Below, piece by piece: positions 1-5,312 of a stretch of 5,312 bases of DNA (position 1 is its first letter; every line of letters starts with the position of its first letter). The stretch comes from Lachnospiraceae bacterium (GTDB lineage Bacteria > Bacillota_A > Clostridia > Lachnospirales > Lachnospiraceae). The stretch lies in the NCBI GenBank assembly GCA_017540915.1, contig JAFYAD010000009.1:1-5312 (forward strand), given 5' to 3'. The notes under the pieces are model-generated. The model ran no database searches, was not told the origin of the DNA, and was given only the letters and a program-made list of their open reading frames with translations. The position numbers and the translations under genes were made by a program.

Positions 1-482
1 ATCCAGAAGCCGTACTGTTTTGCCACGGCGTAAGGACTGTAGGGATGGAAAGGTGTTGTCTCGGACTGAGGTACCTCCTCCACCTTACCGTAGAGCTCTG
101 AAGTGGAAGCCTGATAGATCCGGCAGGTCTCTGCAAGCCCGGTTATACGCACCGCTTCGAGGATACGCAAAACGCCGGTGGCATCGATATCCGCCGTAAA
201 TTCAGGTGAATCAAACGACACCTGCACATGGCTCTGTGCTGCCAGATTATAGATCTCATCAGGTCTCACCATACCGATGACCTTCACTAACGAGCTGGTA
301 TCACTGAGATCTCCGTAATGTAGATGAAAATGGGGAGTTCCCTCAAGGTGAGCTATACGCTCGCGGAAATCTACCGATGAACGTCTTATAATGCCATGTA
401 CCTCATATCCCTTTTCCAACAGGAATTCCGACAGGTAGCTGCCGTCCTGTCCTGTCACACCCGTGATCAATGCCTTTTTCAT
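1..482 (-). CDS. gmd: GDP-mannose 4,6-dehydratase, N-terminal part (3' end cut by window)
   Basis: The enzyme converts GDP-D-mannose to GDP-4-keto-6-deoxy-D-mannose in the cytoplasm, the precursor of GDP-fucose, GDP-rhamnose, GDP-perosamine or colitose. Reading back from the ATG at 482 gives 160 open codons up to the window edge, about half of the family's usual 340-370 residues. It starts [17 protein letters not shown], with the NAD(P)-binding GVTGQDG at residues 8-14, a hallmark of this family. The RR of IIRRSS (33-34) and the NLAAQSHV segment (79-86) are also typical. The catalytic set is visible: T127 and E129 in STSELYG, then Y151 and K155 in YAVAK. A GGAG site (490-493) lies 7 bases before the ATG. 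The gene follows the flavin reductase-rubredoxin gene after 41 bases with no terminator seen, so it is probably co-transcribed. It acts on a GDP-sugar while its neighbours act on CDP-sugars, so it feeds a different residue of the polymer. The family call is firm; the final sugar is unknown. Confidence 0.96.
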   Translation of the reverse strand, partial: MKKALITGVTGQDGSYLSEFLLEKGYEVHGIIRRSSVDFRERIAHLEGTPHFHLHYGDLSDTSSLVKVIGMVRPDEIYNLAAQSHVQVSFDSPEFTADIDATGVLRILEAVRITGLAETCRIYQASTSELYGKVEEVPQSETTPFHPYSPYAVAKQYGFW

Positions 483-523
483 CAAATATCTCCGATCCTG
501 TTACTATAAGATCTTTTCACCAC

Positions 524-1147
524 TTATCTTACAACCTTCTCAAAATCCGATGCCGGATGTTTGCACAGCGGACAGATAAAGTCCTCCGGCAACTCCTCTC
601 CCACATACTCATATCCGCATATGGTACAGCGCCATACCGTCTCGCCCGCAGAAGTCTTTCCCACTGCCTGAGGCTTGGGTTTTATATTGCTCTGGTAATA
701 TGCATATGTTGCTGAAGGCACATCAGACAATACTTCCATGGCTACCGGCACACCGATAAATAATGTGTGCGACCCTAAATCCACAGTATTCTGTACGTAT
801 AAGGAAAAATATGCATTCGTTCCCTTAGTGATATATGGAAGCTCATTTGGTGAATACTTGCAATCCGTAAAACCGGCAAACTTGTCCACATCCCTGCCCG
901 ACTGGAAGCCAAAATGTTTGAACAGCTCAAAATCAGCATCCTCGCTTATGACTGATATGTTGAGCTTTTTATTTTCCATCACCATGTCATGTGTCAGATT
1001 TGCTTTATTTATAGCTACAGCAATCTGATTGGGCTCCGATGCCACCTGTAGCGCCGTATTGGTAATGCATCCGTTAACCTTTTCTCCCACCTTTGCAGTC
1101 ACTACGAAAAGTCCGTAGGAGAGCTTATACATTGCTTTGTTGTCCAT
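524..1147 (-). CDS. Flavin reductase-like / rubredoxin fusion protein (Hrb-type)
   Basis: This is a 207-residue soluble electron carrier. Residues about 1-155 form a flavin reductase-like FMN-binding split-barrel domain (start MDNKAMYKLSYGLFVVTA, then NGCITNTALQVASEP and SVISED). A linker rich in Pro and Lys follows, then a short rubredoxin domain with CTICGY (C174, C177) and CPLC (C192, C195), four cysteines for one iron. The rubredoxin part is the short, rubrerythrin-like form. The architecture matches high-molecular-weight rubredoxin of acetogens and clostridia, which passes electrons from NAD(P)H or a partner through FMN to rubredoxin, often in oxygen or NO defence. A GGAGG site (1155-1159) lies 7 bases before the ATG. 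The gene starts 38 bases after the RfbG stop and ends 41 bases before gmd, so it is embedded in a sugar-nucleotide gene string. That placement is odd for a stress protein. It suggests, without proving, that it supplies electrons to the iron-sulfur enzyme RfbH. Fold and domain calls are strong; the partner is inference. Confidence 0.93.
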   Translation of the reverse strand: MDNKAMYKLSYGLFVVTAKVGEKVNGCITNTALQVASEPNQIAVAINKANLTHDMVMENKKLNISVISEDADFELFKHFGFQSGRDVDKFAGFTDCKYSPNELPYITKGTNAYFSLYVQNTVDLGSHTLFIGVPVAMEVLSDVPSATYAYYQSNIKPKPQAVGKTSAGETVWRCTICGYEYVGEELPEDFICPLCKHPASDFEKVVR

Positions 1148-1185
1148 ATGAATACCTCCATCTTATAATAGGGTTGCCTCTAATA

Positions 1186-2370
1186 CTACCGCGTAAAAAG
1201 ACCGTTAAAAAATTCGCCTATCTGTCTGTCCATCTCCTGAGGAATCCTCACAGAATCCGTCAGATACACCTTGCTGAACTCTACGGTCTTATCCATACAC
1301 TCATTGATATGCCACCTAGGCTTATACCCCAAACGAACTTTGACCTTTGTACTGTCAAGCTTCAAAAATCCCGCTTCATGAGGTGCGTTTGCCTCGGCTT
1401 TATTTTCCCAGTGAACCCGCGGCAAGGCAACGCCATCATTAGAAATTGCCACTCTATTCCAACTGTCACAAAACAGAGTGACAAGATCTCCGGTAGTTAC
1501 ACAGTCGCAATCATCCGGTCCAACATTATACCAATCTGCATAAGAATCGTCCTCATACTGCTTCTTAGCAATTGTCAGATACATTGCTAAAGGCTCCAAA
1601 ACATGCTGATACGGACGAGTAGAGAAGGGGTTACGAACCGGAATAACAGCTTCACCGCCTGACTTTACCGCTTTCTCAACCGCTCTTACTGAATCCGGTA
1701 TTATCCTGTCATTGGCAAAATCACCACCGCCTATAACATTACCGGCACGAGCTGTAGATATTGGTACAATCCAGTTCCGTCCTGCCCCTTTCTCTGCCTC
1801 AGAGGCTTTAAAGAAAGAATCCCTATAACTATGTACTGCCAACTCCGCACAGGACTTGGAGTTACTGTAGGGATCATAGCCATCCAACTCCTCATACTCA
1901 CGATACCCCCACAAATCACGTTCTACGTTTTTATATACCTTATCTGTCGTTATGATGACAACTGAACCGATCTTGTGTCCGGATAACATCTCCTGTCTAA
2001 CCGATTCCATCACGTTGACAGTCCCCATTACATTTGTCTCATAAGTATAAACCGGATCCTTATAAGAATCACGGACTATAGGCTGAGCCGCAAGATGAAA
2101 CAGAATATCCGGCTTAGCCTCCTTAACGGCAGCGCTCAGTTCTACAAGATCTCTTACGTCTCCAATCACCGATTTAAACTTACCGGATTCAATATACTCG
2201 TCAAAACCTGCCATGTTAAAAAGTGCCGGATCTGTCGGCGGATTGAGACTGTATCCAACCACCTTCGCTCCCGCCAAAAGCAAAGTACGCGTCAACCAAG
2301 TTCCCTTAAACCCAGTGTGTCCGGTCAAAAACACCGTCTTATCTTTGTAAAAATCCAATACTGTGTTCAT
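1186..2370 (-). CDS. rfbG: CDP-glucose 4,6-dehydratase
   Basis: The enzyme converts CDP-D-glucose to CDP-4-keto-6-deoxy-D-glucose using bound NAD+, the entry step to CDP-3,6-dideoxyhexoses. It is an extended short-chain dehydrogenase. Numbered from the ATG at 2370 (394 residues), it has the NAD motif GHTGFKG at 17-23, FHLAAQPIVR at 91-100, T142-D143-K144 (usually SDK), the Y168/K172 pair in YDPYSNSK, and RAGNVIGGGD near 208-217. GHTGFKG, YDPYSNSK and AGNVIGGGD together point to the CDP-glucose enzyme rather than the dTDP-glucose one. The frame stays open to ATGs at 2391 and 2421. I chose 2370 because it begins MNTVLDFYKDKTVFLTG, the length seen before GHTG in known RfbG proteins, and GGTGGAG ends 11 bases upstream. 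The 2391 start has AGG 6 bases upstream and cannot be excluded. The gene ends in TAG. It follows a terminator-like hairpin and a candidate promoter. Its product is the substrate of RfbH, encoded just upstream. Confidence 0.95.
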   Translation of the reverse strand: MNTVLDFYKDKTVFLTGHTGFKGTWLTRTLLLAGAKVVGYSLNPPTDPALFNMAGFDEYIESGKFKSVIGDVRDLVELSAAVKEAKPDILFHLAAQPIVRDSYKDPVYTYETNVMGTVNVMESVRQEMLSGHKIGSVVIITTDKVYKNVERDLWGYREYEELDGYDPYSNSKSCAELAVHSYRDSFFKASEAEKGAGRNWIVPISTARAGNVIGGGDFANDRIIPDSVRAVEKAVKSGGEAVIPVRNPFSTRPYQHVLEPLAMYLTIAKKQYEDDSYADWYNVGPDDCDCVTTGDLVTLFCDSWNRVAISNDGVALPRVHWENKAEANAPHEAGFLKLDSTKVKVRLGYKPRWHINECMDKTVEFSKVYLTDSVRIPQEMDRQIGEFFNGLFTR

Positions 2371-2441
2371 GAAGTTATTATCTCCACCCATATTTGTCCT
2401 GCCTGTCTCTTTACTAACCATAAAAGCCTACACACCAGGGC

Positions 2442-2470
2442 ATTTTACCATTTTACCCCCAAAAACACAA
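2442..2470 (-). promoter_or_regulatory. Candidate sigma-A promoter for rfbG and downstream genes
   Basis: On the minus strand, TTGTGT (2470-2465) is followed after 17 bases by TAAAAT (2447-2442), a 5-of-6 match to TATAAT. A TG one base before the hexamer makes an extended -10 (TGGTAAAAT). The -35 match is weak (TTG only). Transcription would begin near 2435, leaving a leader of about 65 bases to the ATG at 2370. The -35 element lies inside the T-rich tail of the hairpin just upstream, so termination and re-initiation would be adjacent. This is inferred from pattern alone. Confidence 0.35.
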
Positions 2471-2503
2471 GGGATTGCCTAACACACTGTGTTCGACAAT
2501 CCC
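2461..2503 (-). terminator. Intrinsic terminator-like hairpin after rfbH
   Basis: On the minus strand GGGATTG (2503-2497) pairs with CAATCCC (2477-2471). Inside, AACAC (2493-2489) pairs with GTGTT (2485-2481) around a 3-base loop, with a 3-by-3 internal bulge between the two stems. The tail reads TTGTGTTTTT (2470-2461). It begins 13 bases after the rfbH stop at 2517. The broken stem and interrupted T run suggest partial termination, so it may lower rather than block expression of rfbG and the genes after it. Confidence 0.55.
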
Positions 2504-2516
2504 ATTTATCACATAA

Positions 2517-3857
2517 TCAAATGTTTACTGCTTCTATGATAACTTCTGCCATGTAATCGATCATCTCATCAGTCATTCCCGGATATACACCTACCCAAAA
2601 AGTATTATTCATTACATAATCCGTTGTCTCCAAGCCACCGGAAACCCTGTATGCATCGGTATTTCTGATCTGATCAAACGCAGGATGCTTTATAAGATTT
2701 CCACTGAACAGAAGACGTGTCTGCACATTGTGATCTTCCACAAACTGTGTAATCTTATTTCTGTCAAGACCGCTATCAGGCTTTACAGAGATAAGAAAAC
2801 CAAACCATGAGGGTTCGCTGCCTTCCACCGGTTCCGGCAAGATCAGCTTGTCTGCTACCGGCTCAAGTGCTTTATGAAGTCTCTCCCAGTTGTGTCTGCG
2901 CCTCTCGATAAATCCGGGGAATTTCTTCAGCTGCTCGCAACCAACAGCCGCCTGCATATCAGTCACTTTAAGATTGTAACCGAAATGACTGTAAGTATAT
3001 TTGTGATCATAACCAAAAGGCAACTCCCCGAACTGCCTGTCAAAACGATGTCCGCATACACCGTCGTGTCCTGAAGGGCAGATACAATCACGTCCCCAAT
3101 CCCTGTAGGAGAGAATCAGGCGATGAAGCAACGGATCATTGGTATATACAGCTCCACCTTCGCCCATGGTCATATGATGAGGCGGATAGAATGAACTTGT
3201 ACCCACATCTCCCCAGGTTCCTGTGAAACGGGTTTCTCCGTCAATCGTGTACTTGCTGCCCAGAGCATCACAGTTATCTTCCACAAGCCAAAGATTATGT
3301 TTTTCACAGAATGCCTTAACTGCCTTGAGATCAAATGGATTTCCGAGAGTATGCGCTATCATGACAGCCTTAGTCTTATCACTCAAAGCACCCTCCAGCT
3401 TGCTGACATCAATATTGTACTGCGGTATCGTAACATCAACAAAAACAGGGATCGCACCATATTGGATCACCGGTGCCACAGTGGTCGGGAATCCGCAAGC
3501 CACGGTGATCACCTCATCACCACGCTTTATCTGACGATCCCCCAACTCCGAAGCTGTCAAAATAGTAAACGCTATAAGGTTTGCCGAAGAACCAGAATTT
3601 ACGAGATGTGCATATTTCACACCTATCCACTCTGCGAATTTCTTTTCAAACTCATCCGAAAAACGTCCGGTAGTCAGCCAGAAATCCAACGCCGAATCCA
3701 CCAGCGCCTGCATCTCCTTTTCGTCAAAGACGCGGGATGCATATGACACCCTGTCACCCTTCTCAAACCCCTTTTTCTTTTCCTTAAAATCATGATAAAA
3801 CTGCGCTACCAGTTCTTTGATCTGCTCACGTGCTTCTGTTTCGTTTGTCCAGCTCAT
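2517..3857 (-). CDS. rfbH: CDP-6-deoxy-4-hexulose 3-dehydrase (E1), [2Fe-2S] and PMP-dependent
   Basis: RfbH (also ddhC, ascC) removes the C3 hydroxyl of CDP-4-keto-6-deoxyglucose, the key step to 3,6-dideoxyhexoses. It uses pyridoxamine phosphate plus electrons relayed through an iron-sulfur cluster. The protein is 446 residues, close to the family's roughly 437. It has the aminotransferase fold type I of the DegT/DnrJ family, with D194 in VEDNCDALG contacting the cofactor ring. The usual PLP lysine is replaced by His: FYPPHHMTMGEGG places H227 at that site, so this is a dehydrase and not an aminotransferase. The cluster ligands are present: C196, then C258, C260 and C268 (RDCIC...C, CX1CX7C). 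Conserved GYDHKYTYSHFGYN and RLLFSGNLIKHP agree. GGGAGG (3863-3868) precedes the ATG by 5 bases, and the ATG directly abuts the TAA of the upstream gene, indicating translational coupling. The cluster cysteines exclude the GDP-colitose enzyme ColD. No E3 reductase partner is seen in the window. Confidence 0.97.
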   Translation of the reverse strand: MSWTNETEAREQIKELVAQFYHDFKEKKKGFEKGDRVSYASRVFDEKEMQALVDSALDFWLTTGRFSDEFEKKFAEWIGVKYAHLVNSGSSANLIAFTILTASELGDRQIKRGDEVITVACGFPTTVAPVIQYGAIPVFVDVTIPQYNIDVSKLEGALSDKTKAVMIAHTLGNPFDLKAVKAFCEKHNLWLVEDNCDALGSKYTIDGETRFTGTWGDVGTSSFYPPHHMTMGEGGAVYTNDPLLHRLILSYRDWGRDCICPSGHDGVCGHRFDRQFGELPFGYDHKYTYSHFGYNLKVTDMQAAVGCEQLKKFPGFIERRRHNWERLHKALEPVADKLILPEPVEGSEPSWFGFLISVKPDSGLDRNKITQFVEDHNVQTRLLFSGNLIKHPAFDQIRNTDAYRVSGGLETTDYVMNNTFWVGVYPGMTDEMIDYMAEVIIEAVNI

Positions 3858-4757
3858 TTATGCCTCCCACTCAATCATTTTTCTGATTCCCTCATCAAAC
3901 GCAATCTGAGGATAGTAATTCAATAATCTGTTTGTCTTCTCCGTATCAACATTTAATCCACACAATTTTTCTGATGTTTCCGGCGCAAACTCAGCTTTTG
4001 CTTTTTCACCATATACCCTCATTGCTGTTTCAATATAGTTTCTTAATATTTCAGATTCAGAATTAGCTACCATATATGTTCCTGCCGGAACCAACGGCAA
4101 TCCCAGTCTGTAAAACATCTCTCCTGCATCCAATTCATAAAGATAATTCCAGTATTGCATTGCCGAAGAGAACTTGGCCACCTCACCTTTATTCCAGCAA
4201 TCAATCGCGTACTTAAGCATAGTTCCTTCGTTGTCATGCGGTCCATATACACTGAAAACACGCCCCCAGATATGCTCAATTTCTTTGCTTTCGCACAACC
4301 TTCTGCTCAAAATCCCGGCAGCATATTTAGCTATTCCGTAAGCTAAAACCGGTGAATGTTTTGTATTATCATCAATTCTGTCAAAAACAGGTCCGTATTC
4401 AGCCTGAGATCCGGCAAAAACAAATCGTTTACATCCGCACCTCTCTGCCAATTCCACGGCATCTAACGTGTATTCAATATTTCTTTCCTGCATTCTTGGA
4501 TCATTTCTTTCAGCTTTTACTGTTCCGACCCATGCAAAATGATAAAAAACATCTGCATCTCCCGGCAAATCTTTGGCATTTGCTAATTTATCAAGAGAAC
4601 CATATGCAACATGAACAAACGGTGACTTTGGTATTCTGTCTATTCGTTTTGTATTTGGACGCACTATGGCGTATACTTCTACGCCCTCTCTGACAGCAAC
4701 TTCTGTCAAAGCCACCCCCAACATACTGGTAGCACCGTCAATAATAATCTTTCGCAA
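3858..4757 (-). CDS. NAD(P)-dependent epimerase/reductase, extended SDR family
   Basis: A 299-residue extended short-chain dehydrogenase that probably reduces or epimerises a nucleotide-linked keto sugar. The N-terminus MRKIIIDGATSMLG carries the cofactor loop at G8-G14, but the middle Gly of GxxGxxG is Ser11. S117 in AGSQAEYG and the Y140/K144 pair in YGIAK form the active site. RVFSVYGPHDNEG (166-178) and YAIDCWNKGE (183-192) follow. Length and the VYGP-D-E...YIIDCLNKK-like stretch resemble abequose synthase (RfbJ), a CDP-4-keto-3,6-dideoxyhexose reductase. This fits its position directly before rfbH, but similarity is moderate and substrate is not proven. The start is TTG at 4757: GAGG (4766-4769) lies 8 bases upstream, and the next Met (residue 12) would cut into the Rossmann loop. 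The stop TAA touches the rfbH ATG. Sampled G+C is near 40 percent, lower than the genes downstream. Confidence 0.88.
   Translation of the reverse strand: MRKIIIDGATSMLGVALTEVAVREGVEVYAIVRPNTKRIDRIPKSPFVHVAYGSLDKLANAKDLPGDADVFYHFAWVGTVKAERNDPRMQERNIEYTLDAVELAERCGCKRFVFAGSQAEYGPVFDRIDDNTKHSPVLAYGIAKYAAGILSRRLCESKEIEHIWGRVFSVYGPHDNEGTMLKYAIDCWNKGEVAKFSSAMQYWNYLYELDAGEMFYRLGLPLVPAGTYMVANSESEILRNYIETAMRVYGEKAKAEFAPETSEKLCGLNVDTEKTNRLLNYYPQIAFDEGIRKMIEWEA
3863..3868 (-). promoter_or_regulatory. Ribosome binding site of rfbH inside the SDR gene
   Basis: GGGAGG lies in the last codons of the SDR gene (TGG GAG GCA TAA), 5 bases before the rfbH ATG. Stop and start codons are adjacent (TAAATG), a layout that favours ribosome re-initiation and matched amounts of the two proteins. 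Confidence 0.8.
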
Positions 4758-4762
4758 ATCAA

Positions 4763-5312
4763 TTACCTCATTTCGAAAAAGGCTTTCTTTATGCCCTTTG
4801 TATCAAAACCAAATTTATCATACAGATAAGTTGCATGTGCCATCGGAACAAATTCATCTGTAATACCCAAAACTCTGTATTTTGTGCTGATCCCCGCCTC
4901 GGCAATTATCGTTCCCACTATACTACCAAGACCTCCTACCACGTTATGGTCCTGAGCAACAATTACTGTTCCGGTTTTTGCCGCATTTATTACCGCTGCT
5001 CTATCGATTGGTTTTATCGAATACAAATCTACAACCCGTATTTTCTTTCCCGTTTCAATCTCAATTGCTTTCGCTGCTTCAATAGCATATTGTACGACAA
5101 CACCGGAGCAAAGTATCGCACCGTCATCACCATTAACAACCGTCAAGGATCCGCCGGCTTTTACTTCTATACCATCACCATAAATGTCTTCCGTAGGTTC
5201 TACAGAACTCCGGATATACATAGGCCCATCAAGTTTTAATGAATAATCCAAAAGTTTTTTTGCCTGATTTGCATCACTGACTTCGAAAACCGTTATCCCC
5301 GGCATTGAAGTC
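4763..5312 (-). CDS. Transketolase, C-terminal subunit (5' end cut by window)
   Basis: This is the downstream part of a split, thiamine-diphosphate transketolase-type protein. About 183 codons are visible, and the frame is open through the window edge at 5312. The methionine at 5305 lies in the middle of a conserved segment (MPGITVFEVSDANQAKKLL, like the IPNMTVI-PADA stretch of this family), so it is not a start. Next come DGPMYIRSS, the end of the pyrimidine-binding domain, and then a complete transketolase C-terminal domain: ILCSGVVVQYAIEAAKAIE, VVDLYSIKPID, and VVGGLGSIVGTIIAEAG. The thiamine-contacting Glu and the N-terminal subunit would lie upstream, outside the window. The family normally moves a two-carbon ketol unit between sugars. 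In this cluster the acceptor may be a 4-keto sugar, but that is inference. A DXS-like role is less likely because such enzymes are single long chains. The stop TAA is 5 bases before the TTG of the next gene, and its last codons carry that gene's ribosome site. Confidence 0.92.
   Translation of the reverse strand, partial: TSMPGITVFEVSDANQAKKLLDYSLKLDGPMYIRSSVEPTEDIYGDGIEVKAGGSLTVVNGDDGAILCSGVVVQYAIEAAKAIEIETGKKIRVVDLYSIKPIDRAAVINAAKTGTVIVAQDHNVVGGLGSIVGTIIAEAGISTKYRVLGITDEFVPMAHATYLYDKFGFDTKGIKKAFFEMR
4766..4769 (-). promoter_or_regulatory. Ribosome binding site that sets the TTG start
   Basis: GAGG lies across the last two sense codons of the transketolase subunit (ATG AGG TAA), 8 bases before the TTG at 4757. 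It is the only good site near the SDR's N-terminus and decides the TTG start. The overlap implies that translation of the two genes is coupled. Confidence 0.75.

Larger units (their letters stand above)
2371..2516 (-). other. Intergenic region between rfbH and rfbG
   Basis: This is the largest non-coding gap in the window (146 bases if rfbG starts at 2370, 95 if at 2421). It holds the hairpin, the candidate promoter and the GGTGGAG ribosome site at 2382-2388. No small gene is evident. The part from 2371 to 2421 could be coding if an earlier rfbG start is used. Confidence 0.6.

Noticed and set aside
1148..1190. Possible promoter before the flavin reductase-rubredoxin gene (TATTAT/TATAAG)
   Set aside because: No -35-like hexamer is found at 16-18 bases, and the -10 would sit too close to the ribosome site.
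1093..1590. 165-codon open frame on the plus strand
   Set aside because: It overlaps the 3' part of rfbG and the 5' end of the rubredoxin fusion in antisense, has no recognisable domain, and its composition is that of an antisense shadow.
1731..1919. 62-codon minus-strand frame within rfbG
   Set aside because: It is a shifted reading of rfbG; the real frame carries the conserved motifs across the same bases, so it is neither a frameshift nor a second gene.
2095..2556. 153-codon plus-strand frame crossing the rfbH-rfbG gap
   Set aside because: It runs antisense through rfbG and the hairpin, with a basic, low-complexity translation and no domain.
3297..3746. 149-codon plus-strand frame
   Set aside because: It lies wholly antisense to the well-conserved rfbH coding sequence.
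2517..3857. Sugar aminotransferase (DegT/DnrJ/EryC1) reading of rfbH
   Set aside because: The cofactor lysine is replaced by His (H227) and the four cluster cysteines are present, which define the E1 dehydrase.
4067..4279. 70-codon minus-strand frame within the SDR gene
   Set aside because: It is an alternate frame of an intact SDR gene, with no motif of its own.
4835..5239. 134-codon plus-strand frame rich in Tyr, Cys and Asn
   Set aside because: It lies antisense to the conserved transketolase C-terminal domain; the odd composition comes from the reverse reading.
5303..5305. ATG as start of the transketolase subunit
   Set aside because: It is inside a conserved segment of the domain and the frame stays open upstream, so the gene continues beyond the window.

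Overview
The window is a piece of a surface-polysaccharide (nucleotide-sugar) gene cluster. All six genes lie on the minus strand, so transcription runs from base 5312 towards base 1. Both ends are cut: the first gene in transcription order lacks its 5' part and the last lacks its 3' part. Strong GGAGG-type ribosome sites, base composition in the 40s percent G+C, a TTG start and a flavin reductase-rubredoxin fusion of the kind found in strict anaerobes suggest an anaerobic Clostridia/Lachnospiraceae-type Firmicute. That assignment is inference; no marker gene is present.

Layout in transcription order: (1) C-terminal half of a two-subunit transketolase (5312-4763, partial); (2) an extended-SDR NAD(P)-dependent sugar epimerase/reductase starting at TTG (4757-3858); (3) RfbH/E1, the iron-sulfur, PMP-dependent CDP-6-deoxyhexulose 3-dehydrase (3857-2517); a hairpin with a T-rich tail and an overlapping candidate promoter (2503-2442); (4) CDP-glucose 4,6-dehydratase RfbG (2370-1186); (5) a flavin reductase-rubredoxin fusion (1147-524); (6) N-terminal part of GDP-mannose 4,6-dehydratase (482-1).

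How they fit: RfbG turns CDP-glucose into CDP-4-keto-6-deoxyglucose, and RfbH with an electron donor removes the 3-hydroxyl to give CDP-4-keto-3,6-dideoxyglucose. The SDR is a good candidate for reducing or epimerising a later intermediate. The neighbouring split transketolase could add a two-carbon ketol unit, giving a branched-chain sugar. The usual flavin/ferredoxin reductase partner of RfbH (E3; RfbI/AscD/DdhD) and the cytidylyltransferase RfbF are not in the window. A flavin plus rubredoxin protein sits in the same gene string instead and is a candidate replacement donor. GDP-mannose 4,6-dehydratase opens a second route to a GDP-linked 6-deoxyhexose. The most interesting hypotheses are the transketolase/E1/SDR module and the rubredoxin-type donor; both are inferred from context and not shown by the sequence alone.

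There are no tRNA or rRNA genes, insertion sequences, CRISPR arrays or long repeats that I can see. The only sizeable non-coding stretch is 2371-2516, and it is described below.
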